A DNA stretch of 32,844 nucleotides from Thalassolituus sp. UBA674 (GCA_002298335.1 DBNK01000031.1:1-32844); one strand, 5' to 3'; shown: positions 17,288-25,628, counted from the stretch's first letter. Made by a program: numbers and translations. Notes: generated by a model not told the origin, from the letters alone.

Positions 17288-18748
17288 TTAGCTGTTTGCG
17301 CTGACCTCTGCCGTGCAGACGCTGGCACTTTCAGAGGGTGACAGCACCTTGTACGCCAGCCCGCCCAGTACGGCACCGAACAGCCAGGCATAGCCGGTCA
17401 GGAACTGCAGCTGCTCAACCCAGACGGTCGCTACCGAGAACACTGCGCCGATGACAAAGGCATAGAGGGCGCTGCGGTTCCAGCCATTGGTGTAGTGGTA
17501 GGCGGCGTTGGGGTCAGTGCTGTACAGATCAGCCAGACGCAGTTGCTGTTTCTTGAGCCAGTAGTAATCCACCACCATGATGCCGTACAGCGGAGCCAAC
17601 ATGGCGCCGAGGGTGTTCACAAAACTGCTGATGCCGATCTGACTGATCAGGCTGACCCAGAAGCCACCGATGACCAGTGCAAACAGCGCGGTGATCCAGC
17701 CCGCACGACGGAAGTTAAGTTTGCTCGGGGCCAGGTTAGCAATGCCATTCACGGCCGGTACAAAGTTGGCCACCAGGTTAATACCCACGGTCGCGGCAAA
17801 GAAGGTAAAGGCAGCAACCACGCTCAGCAGAATGCTGTCGGTGCGCTCAACAATGTCGGTCGGATTGGTCAGCTGCTCGCCGTACACCACCGCCGCACCG
17901 GCGGTAATCAGCAGCGCCAGTGCAGAGAAAATCACCATGTTCAGTGGCAGACCCAGCAGGTTGCCGAATTTCATCGATGAGGTGCTTTTTGAGTAACGCG
18001 AAAAGTCGCTGAAATTAATCATTACCGCGGCGAAATACGCCACCATGGTACCGACGATGGCGACGAAACCAGCCAGTTCTCCGGAGAAGGTCGGGTTCTC
18101 CGGCGCAAAGATGTTCTGCGCTGCACTCAAGAGCTGACCGTCAGATTTGATCCACAGCACCACCAGCAGACCGGCCATCACCAGATACACCACAGGTCCG
18201 GCGAAATTCAGAAAGGTGGAAACCCAGCCCATGCCGCGTGAGAACAGCAGCACCTGAAATGCCCATACGGCGACAAAGCTGATCCAGCCGAACAGGGTCA
18301 GACCAAGGAACTCAGCGCCGCCACTGTGACCGGTAACAGCAACCAGAAATAATTCGAGCGCGGTCGAGGCAAAATACGTCTGTGCACCGAACCAGAAAAC
18401 GGCCACCACGGCACGCAGCACTGCCGGTAATTTTGACCCGGCAACCCCCATGCTGGCGCGAGCCAGTACCGGATACGGAATGCCGTGCTTCTGCCCCGGC
18501 TTACCGGAGATATTGACCAGAAACATCACCAGAAAACCGGCGGCAATCAGCGCGGCAAAGGCCGTCCAGCCGGTAACGCCATAGGCAATAAACAATGAGG
18601 CAACCAGTGAATAGCCAAACAGACTCTGAATGTCGTTGGCCCAGATATTAAAGATGTCAAACCAACCCCAGGTCTGCTCGTCTTTGTTCAGCGGCACCAG
18701 GGAATCGTTGTGCAGACCGGCGTCACCGGCGTCGTAAGGAGTCGACAT
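17288..18748 (-). CDS. NCS1 family nucleobase/allantoin-type permease (second in cluster)
   Basis: This 486-residue inner-membrane protein has about twelve hydrophobic segments. The N-terminal NCS1 signature is LNKDEQTWGWFDIFNIWANDIQ, like Mhp1 and PucI; HGIPYPVLARASMGVAGSKLPA, FWFGAQTYFA and INFSDFSRYSKS in helix 6 follow the family pattern of substrate- and cation-binding regions. The family imports hydantoins, allantoin, uracil or purines with Na+ or H+. Location between allantoinase and allantoicase suggests allantoin or ureide uptake. The start at 18748 is marked by a strong AGGAGG. It is clearly diverged from the other NCS1 protein at 21713-23095, so it is not a recent duplicate. Confidence 0.92.
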   Translation of the reverse strand: MSTPYDAGDAGLHNDSLVPLNKDEQTWGWFDIFNIWANDIQSLFGYSLVASLFIAYGVTGWTAFAALIAAGFLVMFLVNISGKPGQKHGIPYPVLARASMGVAGSKLPAVLRAVVAVFWFGAQTYFASTALELFLVAVTGHSGGAEFLGLTLFGWISFVAVWAFQVLLFSRGMGWVSTFLNFAGPVVYLVMAGLLVVLWIKSDGQLLSAAQNIFAPENPTFSGELAGFVAIVGTMVAYFAAVMINFSDFSRYSKSTSSMKFGNLLGLPLNMVIFSALALLITAGAAVVYGEQLTNPTDIVERTDSILLSVVAAFTFFAATVGINLVANFVPAVNGIANLAPSKLNFRRAGWITALFALVIGGFWVSLISQIGISSFVNTLGAMLAPLYGIMVVDYYWLKKQQLRLADLYSTDPNAAYHYTNGWNRSALYAFVIGAVFSVATVWVEQLQFLTGYAWLFGAVLGGLAYKVLSPSESASVCTAEVSANS

Positions 18749-18849
18749 ATATGCCTCCTGTGGCAGTGATGTGCCCCCGGTACGCAGTCGGACCGGTGAC
18801 GTTAAATTAATATTTAAAAACGTTATACGACAGGCTTTACCCGGTGAAT

Positions 18850-19773
18850 TTATTCCGGATAAAAATTCTCATGCCAGTGACGGGCAATTTCGTCACGGCG
18901 GCAGATCCAGACGTTGTCGTGCTGCTGCACATAATCAATAAACCGCTGCAGAGCCATAAAGCGTGCCGGTTTACCGATGATGCGGTTGTGCAGACCTATA
19001 GTCATCATTTTCGGGGCGTACTCGCCTTCGGCGTACAGTACGTCGAAGTTGTCGCGCAGATACTGATAAAACTGATCGGCATTATGAAAACCGTGTGGCG
19101 TCATAAAGCGCATATCGTTGGTATCCAGCGTGTACGGAATAATCAGATGCGGCTTGCCGTAATCGGTTGTCCAGTACGGCAGATCGTCAGCGTAGCTGTC
19201 GGAGTCATAGAGGAAACCACCCTGCTCCACAACTAAGCGACGGGTGTTCGGGCTGTCGCGCCCGGTGTACCAGCCGAGAGGTCGTGAGCCTGTGACTTCG
19301 GTATGAATCGCAATCGCTTTTTCAATGTGGCGGCGCTCTTCAATTTCCGGCATGAACTGATGGTCGATCCAGCGGTAGCTGTGGCTGGCAATTTCCCAGT
19401 CACTTTCTTTCATCGCTGCAACCGCTTCCGGGCTGCGCGCCAGCGCCATGGCCACGCCATACACAGTGACGGGAATTTTCTTCTGTTCGAATAAACGGTG
19501 AATACGCCAGAAGCCTGCGCGGCTGCCGTATTCGTACATGGATTCCATGCTCATATGACGGGCCGGAAAGGCTTTGGCACCGACGATCTCAGACAGAAAT
19601 GTCTCAGACCCTTCATCACCGTGCAGCACGCAGTTTTCACCGCCTTCTTCGTAATTCAGCACAAACTGAACGGCAATACGTGCGTTGCCGGGCCAGGGAT
19701 TGGCCGGGGTTTCACGACCGTAACCACGCATATCACGCGGATAATTACTGAGATTGAGATGACTGCCACGCAT
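18850..19773 (-). CDS. puuE: PuuE-type allantoinase (polysaccharide-deacetylase fold)
   Basis: The 307-residue protein resembles the cofactor-independent allantoinase of the NodB/CE4 superfamily (PuuE/HpxB type), which hydrolyses allantoin to allantoate. It is unrelated to the metal-dependent AllB/DAL1 amidohydrolases. Hallmarks include YPRDMRGYGRETPANPWPG, QFVLNYEEGGENCVLHGD, MESMYEYGSRAGFWR, EIASHSYRWIDHQ, GWYTGRDSPNTRRLV and MMTIGLHNRIIGKPAR. The start at 19773 has CGGAG upstream. It lies 66 bases after the porin gene and 101 before the second permease, consistent with one operon. Confidence 0.95.
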   Translation of the reverse strand: MRGSHLNLSNYPRDMRGYGRETPANPWPGNARIAVQFVLNYEEGGENCVLHGDEGSETFLSEIVGAKAFPARHMSMESMYEYGSRAGFWRIHRLFEQKKIPVTVYGVAMALARSPEAVAAMKESDWEIASHSYRWIDHQFMPEIEERRHIEKAIAIHTEVTGSRPLGWYTGRDSPNTRRLVVEQGGFLYDSDSYADDLPYWTTDYGKPHLIIPYTLDTNDMRFMTPHGFHNADQFYQYLRDNFDVLYAEGEYAPKMMTIGLHNRIIGKPARFMALQRFIDYVQQHDNVWICRRDEIARHWHENFYPE

Positions 19774-19839
19774 GAAAAAACTCCGGATTATTCAGAATAT
19801 AAAATGGTACCGGCCACAGAGGCCGGTACGCTTTCGGGA

Positions 19840-20886
19840 TCAGAACTTCAGTGTGGTGCCGACTTCAAACAGGAAGCCGTCTTCAACACCGGCGATTTCG
19901 TTATCGCCGTCCTGGAAGCGGAAATCCGCACGGAAATCCCAGTTCACATCACCGCTCAGCACCTGGTAACGCGGCGTAATGGTGAATTCAGACGAGTCAG
20001 ATACGCTGTTGCCATCGATATCATCGTACTGGGCTTCGGAGTAACGCACGCCGAGTTTCCACGCCGGGCTCAGGCTGTATTTGGCGAACACCATCCAGGC
20101 CTGTCCGTCCCACGCGGTGGTGGTATCGGTGAGAGAGCGGTTCATATCGGTGAGGTAGTTGTACTCTGCCGCCATGGTCAGTTCACCCAGGGTGTACTGC
20201 GACCAGAGGTTGACCATGGTGTGGTCCTGCTCGAGAGTGTCGGCCACACCATCGTCGTTGAGGTCTTCCGCATCGACCTGCTCATAGGCCATGGTCAGGC
20301 GGGTGACGCTTTTGTCGGTGGTGATGCCGAACTGCACTTCTGCGCTGGGGTCGGTGATGTCGTTATCGCCGGTCCAGGCACCGTCCACCAGAGCACCATA
20401 GACGTTAAAAATACCGCTCTGGTAATAACCGGCCACACCGTTCTGCAGGTAGGCAAAAATACCGCCGAATGCGGTGGTACGGCCAAAGCGGTCCCAGGGT
20501 TCGGCACCTTCATAACCGGACGGGCTGATGAATTTACCCATTTTGAACCCGGCGCCGTTATCGAAATTACGGCCGATAAATGCGGCTTCAGTGCGGAACT
20601 GATTGGCGCTGTTGTCGTTGGTGCGGCCTTCCAGTTCGAGGTGGGCGTAGAGGCCACTGTCGGCATGGGTGTAGTCCAGATCGATCTGGAATTCATTGGT
20701 GGAGAAGGTCTGCTCCTGTTCGCTGTTTTCCGCGTCGGCATCGGTAAAACGGTAACCGGCATCAAACTGACCGATGGCACTGAAGCCCTGGCCGATTTCG
20801 ATGGCGGCCAGTGAGGATTGCGTGGTGCCACAGGCCAGTACGGCAAGCGCGCATGCAGACAGACGATGGATGGATTTCTTTTCCAT
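19840..20886 (-). CDS. Outer-membrane beta-barrel porin, allantoin-cluster associated
   Basis: The 348-residue protein has a signal peptide (MEKKSIHRLSACALAVLACG..., cleavage after SSLA, about residue 27). Alternating strands follow, such as FEIDL-like FQIDLDYTHA, VFAKYSLSPAWKLGVRYSEAQYDD and WDFRADFRFQDGD, with a terminal ...VGTTLKF, the BAM signal ending in Phe. It looks like a single-chain porin of the OmpL/BBP2-like type. Asp-rich turns (DLNDDGVADTLEQD) may bind calcium. An upstream open extension to 21033 is dropped because the signal peptide starts at 20886 with GGAG before it. Its place between racemase and allantoinase suggests it lets allantoin or related ureides across the outer membrane (inference). 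Confidence 0.82.
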   Translation of the reverse strand: MEKKSIHRLSACALAVLACGTTQSSLAAIEIGQGFSAIGQFDAGYRFTDADAENSEQEQTFSTNEFQIDLDYTHADSGLYAHLELEGRTNDNSANQFRTEAAFIGRNFDNGAGFKMGKFISPSGYEGAEPWDRFGRTTAFGGIFAYLQNGVAGYYQSGIFNVYGALVDGAWTGDNDITDPSAEVQFGITTDKSVTRLTMAYEQVDAEDLNDDGVADTLEQDHTMVNLWSQYTLGELTMAAEYNYLTDMNRSLTDTTTAWDGQAWMVFAKYSLSPAWKLGVRYSEAQYDDIDGNSVSDSSEFTITPRYQVLSGDVNWDFRADFRFQDGDNEIAGVEDGFLFEVGTTLKF

Positions 20887-20917
20887 GGTTAACTCCGGAT
20901 CAATAATTAAAAAAGGA

Positions 20918-21661
20918 TTAATGCTGTGATGGTGCGTACTGACTGAACGCACCGCTGTAGGTTTTGGGCCCCGGAAAGGCGAGGTCTCCGTGTTTACTGG
21001 TTCTGAGCCCCAGACCCACCAGGGACTCGACAAATTTCACCGCGGCGGTTACCCCGTCGATGACGGGAACGCCGATTTCGGCCTGCAGCCGCGCCGTCAG
21101 GTCAGCCATACCGCCACAGCCAAGCACGATGGCATTGGCACCGTCTTCGGCAATGGCGCGTCGGCATTCATCGGCAATAAGCTGATAGGCACCGCTGCTT
21201 TCATCTTCCAGTGCCAGTACCGGCACGTCGCAGGCGCGGATTCCGGCACAGAAATGTTCCACGCCGTAATTACGTACCAGATGCTCAGCAATGACGCAGG
21301 TACGTGACAGGGTGGTCACTACGGAAAACTTGGTGGCGATAAAACTGGCGGCATGCATCGCGGCTTCGGCAATGCCGATCACCGGTCCGGTGGCCATTTC
21401 CCGTGCGGCCAGCAGCCCGGGATCACCGAAACATGCAATGACAAAACCATCGAAGCCTTCGGCTTCACCACGGCGGATTTCCTGCAACATAGCGGCGGCA
21501 CTGATCGCTTCGTCGTAATGACTTTCGATCGATACCGGACCATCTTCCGGGTTACGCGCAACGATCTCGGTGGCCGGTGATGCCACAGAACGGGCAGCCT
21601 CAGCGATGGTTGCGGTCATACTTGCCGTGGTGTTGGGATTAATCACCAGAATGCGGGCCAT
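20918..21661 (-). CDS. hpxA: Asp/Glu/hydantoin racemase family, probable allantoin racemase
   Basis: The 247-residue protein matches hydantoin/allantoin racemases (HyuE/HpxA type). It opens MARILVINPNTTASMT and carries the two catalytic cysteines expected for cofactor-independent racemases: Cys77 in VIACFGDPG and Cys182 in VLGCGGMAD. GPVIGIAEAAMHAA and PVIDGVTAAVKFVESL are also family-typical. By converting (R)- to (S)-allantoin it would let an S-specific allantoinase use all the substrate. General hydantoin or Asp/Glu racemase activity is the alternative; the neighbours favour allantoin. It is 31 bases before the porin gene and 51 after the first permease. Confidence 0.86.
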   Translation of the reverse strand: MARILVINPNTTASMTATIAEAARSVASPATEIVARNPEDGPVSIESHYDEAISAAAMLQEIRRGEAEGFDGFVIACFGDPGLLAAREMATGPVIGIAEAAMHAASFIATKFSVVTTLSRTCVIAEHLVRNYGVEHFCAGIRACDVPVLALEDESSGAYQLIADECRRAIAEDGANAIVLGCGGMADLTARLQAEIGVPVIDGVTAAVKFVESLVGLGLRTSKHGDLAFPGPKTYSGAFSQYAPSQH

Positions 21662-21712
21662 ATCGTTATTCTCTGAGAGTTGTGTTGTGTTATGAGCTTC
21701 TTATGAAGTCTG

Positions 21713-23095
21713 TTATTGGCGGAAACGGGCGCAAGCGGACCAGTGCTTCATGAGCAGGAAGTAGGTCAGACCAGCCGGAATCAGACTCGCGTACCAGGAG
21801 ACCGCGGGGAAGCTGAAGGCTGCGATGACACCCGCAACGGCAGCGATCAGTGCAGCCGGATTCACCCCTGCGTACGGGCCCTGCGGGTCATACAGGTGAT
21901 CGAGGGACAGTTCACGCTTACGCAGGATGAAGTAGTCGACCACCATGATGGCGAAGATCGGTCCCAGGAAGGCGGAGTAAATCTGTACGAACATCTGCAG
22001 GCCGGAGGCGGATTCATCTTTCACCAGCTCCCACGGGAAGGTGGCAAAAGCAGCCAGACCCACGATGACAGTAGCCAGCTTGAACGGCGCCTTGAACACG
22101 TCCATCAGCACATAGGTGGGCGGAATCACGTTGTTCAGAACGTTGGTGGTGACCTGGGCAAAGGCAATGAACAGCAGGGTAATGACCAGCAGCAGTTTGT
22201 TATCTACGGCGTTGGCGAATACCTGCACCGGGTCCATCACACCCGTCGCACCGGACACCATCAGTCCGATAAGGCCCATAAACAGAGTGACCGGCAGAAT
22301 GGAGAAGGCGTAAATGCTGGTCAGCATGGATGAACCGCTGCCCTTCGTATGCTCACGGGAATAGTCGCTGACGTTGAGCATCATGGTGCTGTAGATACCC
22401 AGAAACAGCATGGTGGCGCCCCAGAACGGCATCCCCCAGGTACCTTCGATGTTCACCAGCTGTTCGGTAATGGCAGTGCCGTAGCGGTTGATGACGCTGA
22501 TGAACATGTACACCAGAGAGCCGAGGATGAAGATCACGCCCACGTTCTCCAGCCACTTGATGCCTTTGAAGCCGAGCATGGACAGCGCGATCTGCAGCAG
22601 CTGGAAGATAACGAAGAAGACCACCAGATTGCTGTAACCGAACAGGGTTTCAGACACCGCATTCAGCGCCCCGGCGCCGATCCAGCTCTGGAAGCCGTAC
22701 CACACCACCGCAGGCACAGCGCGCACCAGCCCCGGCAGACGCGAACCGGCAAAGCCGAATGAGCTGCGGATCTGCACCATAAAGGGAATGCCGTACTTGT
22801 ACCCCGCAGCGCCATTGATCACCAGCGCCAGCGCAATCACCAGACAACCGATGGCAATGGCGATGGTGGCCTGCAGCAGGTTGAGTGTGCCGACCACACT
22901 GGAGCCCATGGTAAAGGTCCCGATGGAGACGCAGCCACCGGTCCAGGCGAAGTAATACGACAGCTTACCCATGATGCGCTCGTTCTGAGGCGCGAGGCTT
23001 TCACTGCCCAGTTCTTTGCCGTGACCGGCGTTGGTTGTGTGTGTTGCAACATTCAGGTCATGGCTGCCTGATGCAGCTGCGTGAGTTCCTGACAT
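21713..23095 (-). CDS. NCS1 family permease (first gene of the allantoin operon)
   Basis: This 460-residue protein has about twelve membrane segments. NCS1 features include GGCVSIGTFTMGSSVVGTLN, YGIPFMVQIRSSFGFAGSRLPG, VWYGFQSWIGAGALN and LNVSDYSREH in helix 6. The cytoplasmic N-terminus (1-40) is unusually rich in His, Gly and Ala with four His, then a charged stretch. Substrate is probably allantoin, a purine or a pyrimidine base; position at the head of the operon favours allantoin. The start at 23095 has GAGGGG upstream. The gene is divergent from the GntR regulator across a 376-bp control region. Confidence 0.92.
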   Translation of the reverse strand: MSGTHAAASGSHDLNVATHTTNAGHGKELGSESLAPQNERIMGKLSYYFAWTGGCVSIGTFTMGSSVVGTLNLLQATIAIAIGCLVIALALVINGAAGYKYGIPFMVQIRSSFGFAGSRLPGLVRAVPAVVWYGFQSWIGAGALNAVSETLFGYSNLVVFFVIFQLLQIALSMLGFKGIKWLENVGVIFILGSLVYMFISVINRYGTAITEQLVNIEGTWGMPFWGATMLFLGIYSTMMLNVSDYSREHTKGSGSSMLTSIYAFSILPVTLFMGLIGLMVSGATGVMDPVQVFANAVDNKLLLVITLLFIAFAQVTTNVLNNVIPPTYVLMDVFKAPFKLATVIVGLAAFATFPWELVKDESASGLQMFVQIYSAFLGPIFAIMVVDYFILRKRELSLDHLYDPQGPYAGVNPAALIAAVAGVIAAFSFPAVSWYASLIPAGLTYFLLMKHWSACARFRQ

Positions 23096-23210
23096 TGTGT
23101 TTTCCCCTCTGCTTTATCAGCTTCACCGCATTGCGGTGACTGAATCAGATTGGCACCGCTCAGAGCACATTCTGCGCTCTGTCCCCTGACGGGAATAGAC
23201 GCCCCATTAA

Positions 23211-23252
23211 TGTACACGAAAAAATATTCAAATTGGATACAATCGTGTATCC
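23211..23252. promoter_or_regulatory. Putative GntR operator upstream of the permease-racemase-porin-puuE operon
   Basis: TGTACACG (23211-23218) and TGGATACA (23234-23241) are one- or two-mismatch forms of the TGTAYACA box. GGATAC (23235-23240) and GTATCC (23247-23252) form a perfect inverted repeat. The site lies about 116-157 bases before the permease ATG. Confidence 0.5.
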
Positions 23253-23285
23253 GATGATTAGCCATTAACGTGCCAATTCACGCTC

Positions 23286-23320
23286 TGGTAACAAATTTAT
23301 GCGTCTTTCCAGTGTTACCA
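23286..23320. promoter_or_regulatory. Inverted repeat TGGTAACA-N19-TGTTACCA
   Basis: Both 8-base arms are perfect. The sequence differs from the TGTAYACA box, so it may bind another regulator of the allantoin operon or gntR. No matching regulator is identified. Confidence 0.4.
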
Positions 23321-23448
23321 AAGACTTACGCCGGGTTCACGGTTTGAACCGGCTATCGCCCTGCACCCCAGTCGCTGCGGGGCGTGCTGAAATTTGGTGC
23401 AAAAAATACGCTACTGGGAGATAATGGAGCACAGAAAGCGATGCATTC

Positions 23449-23472
23449 TGTATACAATCTGCGAGGTATACA
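23449..23472. promoter_or_regulatory. Putative autoregulatory GntR operator at the gntR start
   Basis: TGTATACA (23449-23456) and GGTATACA (23465-23472) lie 16 bases apart, and the outer bases TGTATAC/GTATACA form a perfect inverted repeat. The right arm overlaps the ribosome-binding site and the A of the start codon, so bound regulator would block its own expression. Confidence 0.6.
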
Positions 23473-24191
23473 TGTCACTGTCACCCAATCTTTCCGTTTA
23501 CGTGACCTCACCCGACAGCAAGTCGGACTCACGCGATGAAAAGATTGTCCGGGAACTGCTGCAGGCCATCATTGACCGTCGTCTGCGCCCCGGTACCCGT
23601 CTTCCGGAAGATTCCCTGGGCGAGGCCTTCAAGGTCAGCCGCACCACCATCCGCAAAGCGCTGCAGAAGCTGGCGCAGCAACGTCTGGTGACCATGGCCC
23701 ACAACCGCGGTGCCCGGGTAGCCCAGCCCAGCCGTAAAGAGGCGGAAGATGTCTTTACCGCCCGCCGCTTGCTGGAATCCGCGCTCATACCTATGGTGCA
23801 TCAACACCAGCAGACCCCGGCCTATGCAGAGCTGCATAAACTGGTGAAGCAGGAAGTGGCGGCCCGCGAAGCCGGACAATGGCAGGAAGAAGTGCAACTT
23901 TCAGCGCGCTTTCATGTGCAGCTGGCGGTGGCCACAGGCAATCTCATCCTGGGTGAGCAGGTGGCGCAGCTGACGTCTCTGTCTTCCCTGATCATTTCTC
24001 TGTACGGCACCAGTGCCAGCGTCGGCTGCGACTGCGGTGAGCACAAAGATCTGCTGAAGCTGATCGAAGAGAACAAGGTGGAACAGGCGCAGAAGTGGAT
24101 GGACCACCATCTGGATAAAATCTACCGCACCATCAATACCTCACTGGATTCCGGCGAAGACGTCGACTTCAAATCCCTGTTCTCGTCCTGA
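23472..24191 (+). CDS. GntR family (FCD-type) transcriptional regulator
   Basis: The 239-residue protein has an N-terminal winged helix (about 20-85) with RPGTRLPEDSLGEAFKVSRTTIRKALQKLAQQRLV, then an all-helical FCD ligand domain. His residues in ARFHVQL, GEHKDLL and MDHHLDK fit the metal-binding pattern of that domain. Insertion of CDC just before EHK is unusual. The open frame extends upstream to a GTG at 23394, but the ATG at 23472 has GAGGT before it and gives the usual family start. It is divergent from the allantoin operon and is the obvious candidate regulator; the effector (allantoin, allantoate or another ureide) is unknown. Confidence 0.93.
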   Translation: MSLSPNLSVYVTSPDSKSDSRDEKIVRELLQAIIDRRLRPGTRLPEDSLGEAFKVSRTTIRKALQKLAQQRLVTMAHNRGARVAQPSRKEAEDVFTARRLLESALIPMVHQHQQTPAYAELHKLVKQEVAAREAGQWQEEVQLSARFHVQLAVATGNLILGEQVAQLTSLSSLIISLYGTSASVGCDCGEHKDLLKLIEENKVEQAQKWMDHHLDKIYRTINTSLDSGEDVDFKSLFSS

Positions 24192-24224
24192 GTCTTATCA
24201 CCCGGCTGAGGAATATGTTACCTT

Positions 24225-24248
24225 CCCCCGCTTTTCGTGCTGCGGGGG
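24225..24248 (+). promoter_or_regulatory. GC-only hairpin over the yegD translation start region
   Basis: CCCCCGC (24225-24231) pairs with GCGGGGG (24242-24248) across a 10-base loop. The 3' arm contains the only ribosome-binding-like G run before the GTG at 24255, so folding could limit yegD translation or weakly end the gntR transcript. No T run follows. Confidence 0.45.
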
Positions 24249-24254
24249 TATTCT

Positions 24255-25616
24255 GTGATCTGTGGTTTTGACTATGGTACGTCCAACTGTGCCGTCGGCG
24301 TGACCGACGCTGACCGTATCCGCCTGTTACCGGTCGACGGTGACAAGACCTACATGCCCTCTGCCCTCTATACCTATTCACGCGATCTGATCTGCGAACA
24401 GGTCAGCCACGGCCTGAACGATATTGCCCGTACTGACTATGTGGCTCTGCGCAAATCCCAGCTGCAGATGGCGCTGCGTGCCCGCAATGAGCTGGATCTC
24501 TTACCTGAAGATCAGGTGCTGTTCTGCGGCCAGTCTGCATTCCGTGAATACTTTGCTGACCCGGAAGAAGGCTACTTCGTTAAATCCCCTAAGTCATTTC
24601 TGGGTGCCAGCGGTCTGCGTCCGGAGTTCGTGCACTTCTTTGAAGACATCGTCACGGCCATGATGCAGACGGTGAAAAGTCGTGCTGAACAGTCTCTGCA
24701 ACAGAGCCTGACGAAAACCGTCATCGGCCGCCCGGTGAACTTTCAGGGTGTGAATGCGGAGCAGAGCAATCAGCAGGCCCTGGCCATTCTCACCACCGCA
24801 GCCCGGCGCACAGGTTTTACGGAGGTTGAATTCCTGTACGAGCCGGTTGCCGCCGGACTGAGTTTTGAGCGCACGCTCACTGACAATAAAACCGTACTGG
24901 TAGTGGATATTGGTGGTGGTACCAGTGACTGCGCCATGGTGCGCATGGGGCCGGATCATGTGGGCAAAGAAGACCGGAGCAGAGATTTTATCGGCCATAC
25001 CGGTGAGCGTGTCGGCGGTAATGATCTGGATATCCGTCTGGCGGCCGAAGAGCTGATGCCGCTGTTCGGCATGCGCGCACCGCTAAAAAGCGGCAAGCCG
25101 ATGCCGACCAAAACCTTTCTGGATGCGGTGGCCACCAATGACGTGGGCGCCCTCACCCGCTTCAGCAGTTTAGAGACCGGCCTGTACCTTGAGCAGCTGC
25201 AGCGCGACTGTGCCGAACCGGAACTGATCGGACGACTGATCCGGCTGCGTAAGAAGCGCCAGAATCAGCGCGTGGTGAAAAACGCCGAAGACGCCAAAAT
25301 TGCCCTGTCAGACGCAGAAGAAACCCGGGTCACTCTTGATTATGTGGAGCAGGATCTGAGTACACTGATCAGCCGTACGGCCATGGCCGCAGCGGTCGAA
25401 CGTCCATTAGAGCGGATTACCGCGCTGATGAAAGACGCCGTGCAACAGGCCGGGACGCAACCCGATATCATTTTCATTACGGGTGGTAGTGCACGCTCAC
25501 CGGTCGTACGCGCCGCGGTGGAAAATACCTTCGGCCATATTCCTCTGCTGGACGGTGATCACTTCGGCAGTGTGGTGTCCGGGCTGACCGAATGGGCGAA
25601 GCGGATTTATCGTTAA
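24255..25616 (+). CDS. yegD: YegD-like Hsp70-family protein
   Basis: The 453-residue actin-fold ATPase resembles E. coli YegD along its length. Nucleotide-binding motifs are GFDYGTSNCAVG at the N-terminus (phosphate 1), VLVVDIGGGTSDCAMV (phosphate 2) and IFITGGSARSPVV near the end (adenosine). YFVKSPKSFLGASGL, VIGRPVNFQGV and EPVAAGL are YegD landmarks. There is no peptide-binding domain like that of DnaK, so it is an atypical chaperone of unknown client. A GTG at 24255 is chosen as start because YegD begins just before GFDYGT; an in-frame GTG at 24237 is possible. It follows gntR by 63 bases, possibly in one transcript. Confidence 0.93.
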   Translation: MICGFDYGTSNCAVGVTDADRIRLLPVDGDKTYMPSALYTYSRDLICEQVSHGLNDIARTDYVALRKSQLQMALRARNELDLLPEDQVLFCGQSAFREYFADPEEGYFVKSPKSFLGASGLRPEFVHFFEDIVTAMMQTVKSRAEQSLQQSLTKTVIGRPVNFQGVNAEQSNQQALAILTTAARRTGFTEVEFLYEPVAAGLSFERTLTDNKTVLVVDIGGGTSDCAMVRMGPDHVGKEDRSRDFIGHTGERVGGNDLDIRLAAEELMPLFGMRAPLKSGKPMPTKTFLDAVATNDVGALTRFSSLETGLYLEQLQRDCAEPELIGRLIRLRKKRQNQRVVKNAEDAKIALSDAEETRVTLDYVEQDLSTLISRTAMAAAVERPLERITALMKDAVQQAGTQPDIIFITGGSARSPVVRAAVENTFGHIPLLDGDHFGSVVSGLTEWAKRIYR

Positions 25617-25628
25617 TCCGCCTTTTTT
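25601..25628 (+). terminator. Rho-independent terminator overlapping the yegD stop
   Basis: GCGGATT (25601-25607) pairs with AATCCGC (25615-25621), followed by six T (25623-25628). The yegD stop codon at 25614-25616 lies inside the hairpin. Confidence 0.85.

Larger units (their letters stand above)
23096..23471. other. Divergent control region between permease operon and gntR
   Basis: This 376-bp region has no gene. From left to right it holds a TGTACACG box (23211-23218), TGGATACA plus the inverted repeat GGATAC-N6-GTATCC (23235-23252), a perfect 8-bp inverted repeat TGGTAACA-N19-TGTTACCA (23286-23320), a bulged hairpin CCGGGTTCA/TGAACCGG (23331-23352), a GCACCCC/GGGGcGTGC hairpin (23363-23387), and the TGTATACA...GTATACA pair at the gntR start. 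Confidence 0.75.

Noticed and set aside
19498..20814. 438-codon plus-strand open frame
   Set aside because: It is antisense to puuE and the porin gene, both with signal, start and family evidence; its translation shows no family features.
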